Shown here piece after piece: positions 37,001 to 43,796 of a DNA stretch of 64,000 bases; the first letter of the stretch is position 1; each line of letters begins with the position of its first letter. The position numbers and the translations under genes are program-made. The notes beneath the pieces were generated by a model that was not told the origin of the DNA, ran no database searches, and saw nothing but the letters and a program-made list of their open reading frames with translations. Origin of the DNA: Clostridiales bacterium. GTDB taxonomy: Bacteria > Bacillota > Clostridia > Saccharofermentanales > Saccharofermentanaceae. Where the stretch lies: contig JAGCSR010000031.1 in assembly GCA_017964005.1 (NCBI GenBank), forward strand, positions 1-64,000, in the 5' to 3' direction.

Positions 37001-37244
37001 GTTCTCATATGAGGGTACTCTCAACGAAGACCTTACACTCTCGCTCAAGCTCAAAGGCTTTACGCCCAAATACCAGGGTGACGGCAACGGCCTGGATGTT
37101 ACGGATGATTTCTTCGCGAAGATCGAACTGCAGTTCCAAAAGGATGATTCGGGTGAGCCTTATATCGACGGATCGTATGTGGTCACATCCAACATGATCA
37201 ACGGCACATACACCTGCAGGGGAACGAAGATCCCTGAAGAATGA
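34071..37244 (+). CDS. Large membrane-anchored protein with HExxH (putative metallopeptidase)
   Basis: 1057 aa from ATG 34071, where AGGAGG ends 9 nt upstream; ATG 34062 abuts that site. An N-terminal membrane segment or uncleaved signal (about 6-28) precedes a long extracytoplasmic protein. HELFH at about 478-482 followed by Glu in CFDEMTAQS 18 residues later fits a gluzincin zinc site. The C-terminal third is beta-rich, of unknown type. Codon use becomes clearly more A/T-rich between about 34.7 and 35.26 kb. The protease role is inferred from the motif alone. Confidence 0.72.
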   Translation: MWKKNKFLLILLTLTLVLAILVTGFGWPGYMLGLIPKSQAASDTITSKAKAFSEGSSKAFSIEPVPGMTISAEENALDKDRTFKVKEANDKEFDRLVDQFREKIDAPAMVYGAWEVDAGLKDDESFPGTYNLSLDLEEFGVDEEDWENCRLYRIDDSGKWTEYSTSVDNGKLSMDSNQNSFVFWAIFTALMPVMVDEVERYNSNAYLMPELKSSLRQKNIDSFDVNIDGKKDRFRIILDIASVKEMVYTVGNEYKNAQLRVMEKAVMDAINIKVSDESIRKDIIAKIPEIQDPTVLGVELCKIMDSHKKKYADENTFKEAKIGLRKAAVGNLKKYTNEQPEVKQHLNFMNSLKEDKPTFETLKASFDQVNQVASYLEKTYYFIKDEINVQLPTTVIEVHLSDKTGSQNAGVAINPIFNYAKILNPKAAVVALGVTESIGDIKWEDLNILGNPALVISMDKVADRSQSDYDELLLTMCHELFHICQREYVMSIRANYCFDEMTAQSVEVDAYNYFLGNHTIQTTDHLDNLGKCQYYAVPLDSFMAGYPEGFIGTEDGWDKPLFGKGANVSYGRAGFFIYLKDKFKPSYDTVLRRYKSLWGKRAVTTILKTVFGEESDALKSQPDKALSHYYYHFITSQKTTDKLIAKANSQGQDIFSPKTTLGAKDESLITLHYDYSTRVRRLLVKKLNEKDKQYAIVARKPWFTNSCADLRLKPANMVKDKDYVELKDGVFIKPRDYPKDLAVPACYMMEVICGDYTPPQIVHSQAFYGYNICLLTPIQEPEMETKNGVLKIKEIKRLDYRKDYVDRVVATITLGKDTLLTASSTYNMFGTIKDWQIDLSDLKHNGKALTSKEKKELKITFRECVTGTFDLDNLDNACLGPGEPFKVPVDFDITGTYNSQASLSDFSLGEYATKMVGGLAEMIARMFGADPSDEDIQNAVDGSVEINAQELSYSQIITIELIKDNRYKVEMDADIGKFSYEGTLNEDLTLSLKLKGFTPKYQGDGNGLDVTDDFFAKIELQFQKDDSGEPYIDGSYVVTSNMINGTYTCRGTKIPEE

Positions 37245-37272
37245 TCCTTGACACACCAATCGCATATCTCAG

Positions 37273-37281
37273 TGGTATAAT
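37273..37281 (+). promoter_or_regulatory. Extended -10 promoter upstream of the pilin-like peptide gene
   Basis: TGGTATAAT (TG-n-TATAAT), 64 nt upstream of ATG 37345. A TTGACA at 37248 lies too far away (22-nt spacer) to be certain as its -35. Confidence 0.45.
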
Positions 37282-37344
37282 TTCAGTTGACAACAGAAAC
37301 GGCCATGTATAGATATACCGTGATTGACAAAGGGGGGCCATGTC

Positions 37345-37497
37345 ATGAGAAAGATCGGGAAGTCCAATAAGAGAGGCTTTACATTGTTAGAGCTTGTTAT
37401 TATTATCGTTATAGCAGTCATCTTTCTGGCGATCATCATTCCGCCGATGGCTCAGGCCCTTAGCAATGCGAATGATTATTGGAATTATTATTCGTGA
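37345..37497 (+). CDS. Fifty-residue type IV pilin-like peptide
   Basis: Short frame from ATG 37345 to TGA 37497, with AAAGGGGGG 7 nt upstream. The sequence has a basic leader (MRKIGKSNKRG), a prepilin peptidase site G-FTLLE with Glu5, and a hydrophobic helix rich in Ile/Val ending IIPPMAQALSNAND, then NYYS. That is the complete N-terminal module of a type IV pilin or pseudopilin with no globular head. No pilus assembly genes occur in the window. It could be a mini-pilin, a membrane peptide or the remnant of a truncated pilin gene. Confidence 0.65.
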   Translation: MRKIGKSNKRGFTLLELVIIIVIAVIFLAIIIPPMAQALSNANDYWNYYS

Positions 37498-37508
37498 TGC
37501 CGGGGTGC

Positions 37509-37543
37509 GGCCCGCCACATATGCGGGCCCCAAGTTAGTTTTT
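37509..37543 (+). terminator. Hairpin after the pilin-like gene (weak terminator or attenuator)
   Basis: GGCCCGC (37509-37515) pairs with GCGGGCC (37523-37529); five T follow only after a 9-nt gap. It may partly separate the pilin-like gene from the next lipoprotein gene. Confidence 0.4.
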
Positions 37544-37558
37544 GTGGGGGGTTATAGT

Positions 37559-38197
37559 ATGAATGTCAGAAGAAAGATCCCGGCAGTAATGCTGGTTCCC
37601 GTTATCGCGGCTCTGCTTCTTACCGGATGTCCTGAATTCACGGACAAAGATACGGAGCTTATAGATAACGTTAAATACTGCATGCGCAAGCCGCTTATCG
37701 AGAGCGGCAGCGACGACAAGGCGGGGGTCGTCTATTCGATCGTATGGGACGGAGATCCGGATCACACTGTTTTCGAGATAAAAGACACATATAAGGATGT
37801 GCCCGTAACCGACATCGGAGCGAAAGTTACGGGATTCTGCGCGGAAGCGGCAAGCGATTACTGTTACTATGACTCCAAGATCTATAAGCGCAATGCTGAA
37901 GGACCTTATGAGATAATCGATGAGGAAGTGACATTTAAGCCCGTAGTCTTCACGCTGAAGTTCGGAGCCAATATCGATTCTCTTTGCAGCGACAAAACAA
38001 GTGCCTTTGCGGACGATCTCGTCTTTCTGAAGGACGGCAAATACATCTGTTACCAAACTTACTATCTGATCGAGTGTCCCGAAGAGAATAAGACCTTCTA
38101 TTCCGAGGACGGCAAACTCTACAAAAGAGCCGACGACTCTTTGGTCTTTTCGTTCAGGTATGCCGCGGACAATGTGATAAAGGCTGCCGAGGAATGA
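37559..38197 (+). CDS. Putative lipoprotein
   Basis: 212 aa from ATG 37559, preceded by GGGGGG; upstream codons of the open frame overlap the pilin-like gene and are rejected. The signal peptide has lipobox LLTGC. The mature part is polar with several Tyr/Cys residues (CAEAASDYCYYDSKIY) and no family I recognise. It lies 61 nt after the pilin-like gene on the same strand, with a possible attenuator between. Confidence 0.7.
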   Translation: MNVRRKIPAVMLVPVIAALLLTGCPEFTDKDTELIDNVKYCMRKPLIESGSDDKAGVVYSIVWDGDPDHTVFEIKDTYKDVPVTDIGAKVTGFCAEAASDYCYYDSKIYKRNAEGPYEIIDEEVTFKPVVFTLKFGANIDSLCSDKTSAFADDLVFLKDGKYICYQTYYLIECPEENKTFYSEDGKLYKRADDSLVFSFRYAADNVIKAAEE

Positions 38198-38211
38198 TGA
38201 TCTTCTGAAGC

Positions 38212-39201
38212 TTAATAAAGCAATAACTTATCGTCATCGGCGAAAAGGAGCTTTGTCTTCAAAAGTCCGTTGCCGCCTTCTTGCGTGAAGTCACGGATCT
38301 CGATATAAGCTTTGCACCCGGAAGATACATTGTAAAAGAAACAGAATGAATCCTCATCAAATTGAGGGTTGTCTGTTTTATATGCTTCACCGTAAGCATT
38401 ATCAAGTTCTTGCTTGGTACTGTCATATTGCTTTTTTATCTCTTCCCGGGTCTGGGGAGTATCTCCGATATCGACAGAAGTTGAACCGATGTTGGTAAGC
38501 TCCAATTCAATGCAGCGGACAGTATCTTTATCAGGATCAGTCCAGATTGTCAGGCTGTTATACCTGAAAGAATCCTTGGTCAACAAAAGTATATAACCGT
38601 TCAATATCGTAGGAATGCCGTTTATCGTATTTTCCAGTTGATGTCCGTACATATCACCTGCTGCGACACCGAAATGTTCTCCGATCATCTTCTCAGCTTC
38701 AGTCTTATCTTTGCCGATCACTCCGCTCATAAGCTGAAAGAGAGAACCGTAGGGTGTGTCCGAAGGAGCGCTCATTGACTCGCCGATATTTGTTGTTTCT
38801 CCTGCCGGATCAGACTGCGCTGTATCGGATTGTTTTCTAAACGTATACCATGGTTCCTCCTGGATGGCTTTTTTGTAGAGATACAGGGTATTCCCCGACA
38901 GGAAATAAGTAAACTCTAATGTGTTTGTCCAATCGCCCTTATCGATGCCATTACCTTCATCAATATAAAAATCGATGAGCCTCTTGGACTTATTCACTTC
39001 AACGATCCCCTTTTCGGAGGTATCCCCCAGTACAGTATGCAGGGTCCATTCGTACGATCCGTCTTCATTGATGGTCACCTCTTTATAGAATTCTTCCGTA
39101 GTTCTCCATGTTCCTGCAAATTCTTTGATGCTCGAATTGCCGCATGAAGCTATACCGAATACCAACGAGATCAAGATAACGACTGCGATTGCTTTCTTCA
39201 T
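38212..39201 (-). CDS. Putative lipoprotein with lipocalin-like domain
   Basis: 329 aa from ATG 39201, where AAGGTGAG is 5 nt upstream (ATG 39219 is a weaker choice). The lipobox is GIASC. Residues of about 30-120 resemble a small lipocalin-like beta-barrel (FAGTWRTTEEFYKEVTI, then NTLYLYKK). A hydrophilic second domain follows. It is convergent with the preceding lipoprotein gene, 14 nt apart. The ligand is unknown. Confidence 0.7.
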   Translation of the reverse strand: MKKAIAVVILISLVFGIASCGNSSIKEFAGTWRTTEEFYKEVTINEDGSYEWTLHTVLGDTSEKGIVEVNKSKRLIDFYIDEGNGIDKGDWTNTLEFTYFLSGNTLYLYKKAIQEEPWYTFRKQSDTAQSDPAGETTNIGESMSAPSDTPYGSLFQLMSGVIGKDKTEAEKMIGEHFGVAAGDMYGHQLENTINGIPTILNGYILLLTKDSFRYNSLTIWTDPDKDTVRCIELELTNIGSTSVDIGDTPQTREEIKKQYDSTKQELDNAYGEAYKTDNPQFDEDSFCFFYNVSSGCKAYIEIRDFTQEGGNGLLKTKLLFADDDKLLLY

Positions 39202-39250
39202 AATACTCACCTTATTCATGACCTAAACATTTGCGTGGTATCATTAACAC

Positions 39251-39490
39251 CTACATCGACTTCATGATAGCGTATCCCATAAGCCAGAGAAACGCGTATG
39301 CCGCCGCACAGGTTAGGGTCACGTGCATTGCGATAATGAACGCGACCATGAAACCGAGCTTTTTCCTGCGGTGCTCACGTTTAGCCTTTACACACTCAAC
39401 TATGAAAAGGACTGCCGACGGGATCACAAAAGCCGCAAGGGCAATTCCCATGATGCATAAAAAAAGTTCATCACTTTTCATACCGCCCAT
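39251..39490 (-). CDS. Small two-TM membrane protein
   Basis: 79 aa with two hydrophobic segments (about 8-32 and 48-76) around a basic loop (KAKREHRRKK). GGAGGGAG lies 6 nt upstream of ATG 39490. No family recognised. It is 49 nt upstream of the lipoprotein gene on the same strand and may share its message. The 209 nt upstream of it show nothing clear apart from a TATAAT at 39676 pointing the other way. Confidence 0.65.
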   Translation of the reverse strand: MGGMKSDELFLCIMGIALAAFVIPSAVLFIVECVKAKREHRRKKLGFMVAFIIAMHVTLTCAAAYAFLWLMGYAIMKSM

Positions 39491-39699
39491 AACTATCTCC
39501 CTCCATATAACATGATCCGGATATTTTTTATTCTACCACTTAACGGGACAGGCTGCGATATATCAGTTATCAGTCTGCCTTAACACTGTTAACGGTTCCT
39601 GCACCGCATTGTTGCATTTTCCGTTCCGAAAGATATGATATTGGTTGAATGACCTTCCTGTTATCGTCTTTCGTGTATAATTAATTCGGAGGTGCCCGG

Positions 39700-40695
39700 A
39701 TGTCCATAGTATTGCTCAACATGGTGATATCAACGATCGTGATCTGTGTTATTGTCGCGCTGACCATGATCGCCGTTGCATTGATCGTCGTGTCGATCGT
39801 AAGAAGTTCGATCGCAAAGAAGAAAGGCAAGAGAACCAAGAAAGTCGGTCTTTGGGTCGGTATTTCCATGCTTGTTGCCCCCTGGATCTTCATAGGAACT
39901 TTATTTGTCATATCGCTTATAGGTGACAAGTATTACAATACGTGGAACTTGAATAAGGAAGAGATCACCAAGGCCGTTGTGGCAGAAAATCCGGATGCTC
40001 TTTATGAGATGATGGCAGACGACGTTGTTTCAAGGAATGATATCAGCAAGGATGATCTGAAAGCATTCATGGATCAGATAGATTTCGAAAGACTGAGTGA
40101 TGAAGAACTTGAGAAATACTATAAGGCTGTCAATGCCGGAAAGGACTTCCACTATAGACCTTATACAAGTCATGAAAACGGAAGGACCCAGAACTGTTTC
40201 CAGTACACTATGTACGCTGTCAATGGTGAAGACGGGAGACTCTATCTGTCCGGTGTAAGAGGAGATGCCAAGGGTAAGGAATACGTAGGCATTTACTACA
40301 TCATGTACAAAGTGGGCAATGATTTTATCGAGTTCGGAGAGCAGCCCCCGAGTGAAGTTAATAATGGAAAAAAGGTTTCAGGTGTAGACGATTACGGGAG
40401 CTTCACTAAGAAGAAGACCCGAAGCTTCGATGGAGAATACTTTGCCAAGTGTTTTGATTCGGACAATGGAAATAAGAAGATCAAGATCTTCTCCATGACC
40501 GGGGAAGAGGTTGCTTCATTCACACCCTGCAGGGCAAGGGATTTCTGGGGTATTTGCTGGGCGAATGATTCTTATGACCTTTGGATCCAGTCAGGTGACA
40601 TAGGCGTGGTATGCTACAGTAAAGTCGGAGATGAGTGGGTCTTGAATGAAGACGCCGTGAGGCCCGACTACATCATAAGCAGATACGACAAATGA
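39700..40695 (+). CDS. Membrane-anchored protein, DUF5104-like ectodomain
   Basis: 331 aa. Two N-terminal hydrophobic segments (about 3-30 and 46-72) surround a basic loop. The outer domain starts WNLNKEEITKAVVAENPDAL and continues DISKDDLKAFMDQIDF, which resembles DUF5104-type Clostridial proteins. The last part forms beta repeats. GGAGGTG precedes ATG 39700, and TATAAT lies at 39676-39681. The assignment to that family is tentative. Confidence 0.65.
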   Translation: MSIVLLNMVISTIVICVIVALTMIAVALIVVSIVRSSIAKKKGKRTKKVGLWVGISMLVAPWIFIGTLFVISLIGDKYYNTWNLNKEEITKAVVAENPDALYEMMADDVVSRNDISKDDLKAFMDQIDFERLSDEELEKYYKAVNAGKDFHYRPYTSHENGRTQNCFQYTMYAVNGEDGRLYLSGVRGDAKGKEYVGIYYIMYKVGNDFIEFGEQPPSEVNNGKKVSGVDDYGSFTKKKTRSFDGEYFAKCFDSDNGNKKIKIFSMTGEEVASFTPCRARDFWGICWANDSYDLWIQSGDIGVVCYSKVGDEWVLNEDAVRPDYIISRYDK

Positions 40696-40713
40696 TAAAC
40701 GGGTTAATGGAGA

Positions 40714-41193
40714 TTATTTTCTAAATTCGGTTTTAAGCTTATCTATTGTCTCTAACAATTCCTTTTTGACTGATTCGTTATAATTGTCCTTAGCATAACT
40801 GATTATTTCTTGTATATCCCTGACACTTTTATCGTATTTATCCATCCAAGGAAATACCGGCAGAATCCATATATGAAAGTGTGATGAGCTCTCTTCCTGG
40901 ATGATCAGCACTTCTTTGCATAAACCGATCTTTTTCATGTTTTCTATTGTCAGATTTAACACATCCATTATTCTGTGCCGTTCTTCATTAGACAGATCAT
41001 TTATACTTTTAATATGTTTCTTTGTTCCTAAGATCATGAAGCCGACAATAGGGATTTCCGGATCTTGCGCTATTGTAATCAGATCATCTTCATAAATATA
41101 TCCGCCCGGAGGGATCAATTTGTGATCAGCAATATCACAACCCATACAATCAAAAGAGATTTCGTTACCCAATATATCAATAGTTTTATTCAT
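40714..41193 (-). CDS. HIT-superfamily protein with altered histidine triad
   Basis: 159 aa from ATG 41193 (AGGTGA upstream). The N-terminus CMGCDIADHKLIPPGGYIYEDD looks like the HIT-family Cys-x2-Cys and strand, and the active-site strand reads SSHFHIWILP, that is H-x-H-x-W where the usual triad is H-x-H-x-H. HIT proteins hydrolyse or transfer nucleotides. The gene is visibly more A/T-rich than its neighbours, suggesting transfer. A galactose-1-phosphate uridylyltransferase-like activity cannot be excluded. Confidence 0.7.
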   Translation of the reverse strand: MNKTIDILGNEISFDCMGCDIADHKLIPPGGYIYEDDLITIAQDPEIPIVGFMILGTKKHIKSINDLSNEERHRIMDVLNLTIENMKKIGLCKEVLIIQEESSSHFHIWILPVFPWMDKYDKSVRDIQEIISYAKDNYNESVKKELLETIDKLKTEFRK

Positions 41194-41218
41194 AATTATC
41201 ACCTGTAATTATTTTAGC

Positions 41219-41270
41219 AAAAACCCTCAGCTGAACGATATGCCGCAAACGGCGTATCGTTCAACAAGGG
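41219..41270 (-). terminator. Terminator of the PadR-CPBP operon
   Basis: Long hairpin read on the minus strand: CCCT and TGAACGATACGCCG pair with CGGCATATCGTTCA and AGGG around a TTTG loop (one mismatch), followed by TTTTT (41219-41223 as A on the plus strand). Confidence 0.85.
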
Positions 41271-41280
41271 TGTGTCGGCG

Positions 41281-42468
41281 TCAGTTCACTACAACTGTTA
41301 TCTGGGGGTTATCCCCTACGGCATTGTCTTCGGCACGGATCTCGGTGTGATAGGATCCCACAGGGAGAGTCATCTTGTCTGCTAAAGTTTTCGCTGTTAA
41401 TGTTTTCTTCAGGGGTGAATCTATCAGTGTCTTTCCGTGCTCATCTTGAAGAACGAAGGAATAGTCACCATCTTGGTTGGAAGTTACAACGACCATTATC
41501 GAATACTCCCTTTCTTCCTCTACGGCAAAGTCCATCGTGACATCTTTTTCTTCTTCGGTTACGGTATAACTCATCTGGCTCTGTACGATCGTTTTGTGAG
41601 CGGAGAAAGATGCTGCTGTCAGAACTGCTCCGCTGATGAACATCACTGCAGCGATTATGCCTGCGATGAGGAACCTTATCTTCCTGTGCTTGTCTGGGGC
41701 GATCATCCAGCAGCCCAGGACGAAGAGGAAGGGAGCCGTGATGCCGATTATGAGGTAGGTGCCAAGGGTCTGAGGGGTGATGCTTGAGGAAGCATCTAAG
41801 TTCAGTCCCGAGTTGACAGCAAAGATGCCGGCCAGGGCGGACACTGCGTTGTTCGCGAAATGCATGAACATTGACAGTATCATGTTGTTGCGCTTTATCA
41901 CTACGAAAGAGAGGATCGCGCCCAGTATCGCCGTTGCTGCAAAGCGGTAGGCCGATACGTGGTTGATGCCGAAGAGCAGGCCCATTATCAGGACTATTAC
42001 CCAGTCTTTCCTGATGGATCTGAAGCAGGAGAGGATCGCGCCCCTGTGGATCGCTTCCTCACAGATAGCGGGTGTCACCGTTATGAGAAGGAAGACCAGG
42101 ATAGGATTCCCGGTGTAAAGGCTCATCATGGATTCCATGGTGTCTTCAACCCAGGAAGGGAAGATGACACCGACCAGCATGGTTGCGATCAGGGATATAT
42201 TCTGTCCGCTGATTATGAGGAAGAGGCTGCCGAAGAATTCTCTTGCAGAGAATTTCTTTATCGGGAACATCTCCTTTATCTTGACCTTGCGGATCAGGCA
42301 GAATCCTATCGCCAGCAAAAGGAACATCACTTCTGTTAAGACGAGTCCCAGTTTTCCCCAGTTAGCCTGCATGTAGGCTCCTGCCGTCAGGAAGAGTGCC
42401 ATTAGAACCGCGAAGAGCACTATGCCCATCCAGGGCTTAAGCCTTTCCTGATTTGCGATCTTTTCCAT
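41281..42468 (-). CDS. CPBP-family intramembrane metalloprotease
   Basis: 395 aa with about eight membrane helices. The Abi/CAAX motifs are CEEAIHRGAI (EExxxR) and later MFMHFANNAV (FxxxH-type), with GINHVSAYRF between. The C-terminal 100 residues form a soluble beta domain outside the membrane. The family includes bacteriocin self-immunity and prenyl-protein proteases. It is the last gene of the PadR-DUF2812 operon and is followed by a strong terminator. GGAGG precedes ATG 42468. Confidence 0.85.
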   Translation of the reverse strand: MEKIANQERLKPWMGIVLFAVLMALFLTAGAYMQANWGKLGLVLTEVMFLLLAIGFCLIRKVKIKEMFPIKKFSAREFFGSLFLIISGQNISLIATMLVGVIFPSWVEDTMESMMSLYTGNPILVFLLITVTPAICEEAIHRGAILSCFRSIRKDWVIVLIMGLLFGINHVSAYRFAATAILGAILSFVVIKRNNMILSMFMHFANNAVSALAGIFAVNSGLNLDASSSITPQTLGTYLIIGITAPFLFVLGCWMIAPDKHRKIRFLIAGIIAAVMFISGAVLTAASFSAHKTIVQSQMSYTVTEEEKDVTMDFAVEEEREYSIMVVVTSNQDGDYSFVLQDEHGKTLIDSPLKKTLTAKTLADKMTLPVGSYHTEIRAEDNAVGDNPQITVVVN

Positions 42469-42492
42469 TTTTCTATCCTCCTTTATTCCCGC

Positions 42493-43062
42493 TTACTCAT
42501 GTATCTTGCGCTCTTTTTTGAGCTTGTTTATCCTGATTACCCTCTTGATGAAATCTATGAGTGCTATCACCATGAGGATCGTAACTCCTGATGCCGTTAT
42601 GAGATTCAGCCAACGCACCCCGTTGTTGGGAGTAAATGCCATATAGTAATTAAGGGCCGAACACAGTCCGCAGACGATCACTACAAAGAGCAGGTACCAC
42701 ATCATGACGCTCTCGTATGTGATCTTCGATTCGACATCCGAATAGAGTTCGATTCCGTTGGGATAATCTTCCTTCAGGGCTCTTAAGTAGACCCAGCAGG
42801 TGTTGGGATAATCGATCGCGCAGACTTCCGTGATCCCCATCTCCTCTAAGAACTTGAAGTACTCAATGTTCTTGCTGCTGGTAGAGCTGCCCTTAAGGAA
42901 TATCTCCTTGTAGATATATATGCCGGGCTCTGAATCGTCAAACTCGAAGGTGAATCTTCCGGCTCTTACCAGTGCATAGCCGTGCTCAGCCATATCGTTG
43001 ACCCAGGCCTGTTCCTTCTCGAGCTGCCAGATCCAAAAGAGCTTATGAACTTTTTTACGCAT
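42493..43062 (-). CDS. DUF2812 membrane protein
   Basis: 189 aa. The N-terminal DUF2812-like domain begins HKLFWIWQLEKEQAWVNDMAEHGY and contains FLEEMGITEVCAIDYPNTCWVYLRA; two membrane helices follow (about 118-140 and 150-172) and a basic tail. DUF2812 genes are regularly next to padR genes, and the PadR gene here ends 2 nt upstream. It may be a sensor or envelope-stress partner. The function is unknown. Confidence 0.82.
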   Translation of the reverse strand: MRKKVHKLFWIWQLEKEQAWVNDMAEHGYALVRAGRFTFEFDDSEPGIYIYKEIFLKGSSTSSKNIEYFKFLEEMGITEVCAIDYPNTCWVYLRALKEDYPNGIELYSDVESKITYESVMMWYLLFVVIVCGLCSALNYYMAFTPNNGVRWLNLITASGVTILMVIALIDFIKRVIRINKLKKERKIHE

Positions 43063-43063
43063 A

Positions 43064-43375
43064 TCATTTCCCCTCCATCAACGTCTTGCCGTTATCCACG
43101 AGCTCCTTAAGCCTTGAATATTCTTCCTCAAGGACTGCTTTGCCCGCCTTGGTTATGACATATTCCTTCTTGCGGCTCTCGGGGTTCTCGGGGAGCTGGT
43201 CTATCCAGCCCTTCTCGACGAGTGTGTTGATCGCTCCGTAGAGCGTCCCTGCCGCGAGCTTCACTCTACCATTGGACAGTTCATTCACGTTCTGGATAAT
43301 CCCGTAGCCGTGCATCGGCTTAAAAAGTGACAGAAGTATGTAGTAAACAGCTTCTGTTAAGGCTTGCTGTGCCAT
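43064..43375 (-). CDS. PadR-family transcriptional regulator
   Basis: 103-aa winged-helix repressor of the short PadR type: LTEAVYYILLSLFKPMHGYG, LAAGTLYGAINTLVEKGWI and a C-terminal dimerisation helix. GGAG precedes ATG 43375, and the gene overlaps the small membrane-protein gene (TGATG). It most likely controls its own operon through the operators at 43614-43632 and 43647-43665. Confidence 0.92.
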   Translation of the reverse strand: MAQQALTEAVYYILLSLFKPMHGYGIIQNVNELSNGRVKLAAGTLYGAINTLVEKGWIDQLPENPESRKKEYVITKAGKAVLEEEYSRLKELVDNGKTLMEGK

Positions 43376-43548
43376 CAGACGTTCTCCTTTCCATTCTTCT
43401 GTAAGTAGATGCTTGCAATAGAGACTGACAGGGTGCTTATCGCTATAATGAACATGCCGAATCTCATATAATCCGTAAAGAGAAGTATGAGTCCTGCGAT
43501 CTCTGCCAATACGAGCAATATCATTGCGATTGTTTTCATTGTCTTCAT
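43375..43548 (-). CDS. Small two-TM membrane protein, first gene of the PadR operon
   Basis: 57 aa from ATG 43548, where GGAGG sits 8 nt upstream; ATG 43581 lacks a ribosome site. Two hydrophobic helices (about 5-24 and 27-47) and a short basic end QKNGKENV. No family recognised. Its stop overlaps padR. Confidence 0.7.
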   Translation of the reverse strand: MKTMKTIAMILLVLAEIAGLILLFTDYMRFGMFIIAISTLSVSIASIYLQKNGKENV

Positions 43549-43613
43549 TGTCTTGTCCTCCAAGTTTTGTTCTTCCCTCATTTATTATCGGGCGCCGTTA
43601 TATCCGTTGCCGT

Positions 43614-43632
43614 TATATCGGCTTCCGATATA
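43614..43632. promoter_or_regulatory. Downstream PadR-operon operator (TATATCGG dyad)
   Basis: TATATCGG-CTT-CCGATATA, the same 8-bp arms with 3-nt spacer as the site inside the promoter, and centred 33 nt from it (about three helical turns). A partial half-site TATATCCG lies at 43599-43606. Confidence 0.7.
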
Positions 43633-43644
43633 GTTTCTGACATG

Positions 43645-43673
43645 ATTATATCGGGGACCGATATAGTTGTCAA
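43645..43673 (-). promoter_or_regulatory. Consensus sigma-A promoter with operator between -35 and -10
   Basis: On the minus strand TTGACA (43668-43673), 17-nt spacer, TATAAT (43645-43650). The dyad TATATCGG-GGA-CCGATATA (43647-43665) fills the spacer, so a bound repressor, probably the PadR protein encoded downstream, would block polymerase directly. Confidence 0.85.
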
Positions 43674-43751
43674 GAACTTTTCGAAAAAAATTCCTGCATT
43701 TTTACTGTCTGCAGAGAACGTTTGCTTAGCAGTATATCCGCTCGTTAATGA

Positions 43752-43760
43752 TGTTATAAT
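43752..43760 (+). promoter_or_regulatory. Extended -10 promoter for the solute-binding lipoprotein
   Basis: TGTTATAAT (TG-n-TATAAT), 37 nt upstream of ATG 43797; no good -35 box. Confidence 0.55.
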
Positions 43761-43796
43761 GTTTATGGGATAATTGAGAACCCGGGGGGGTTATGT

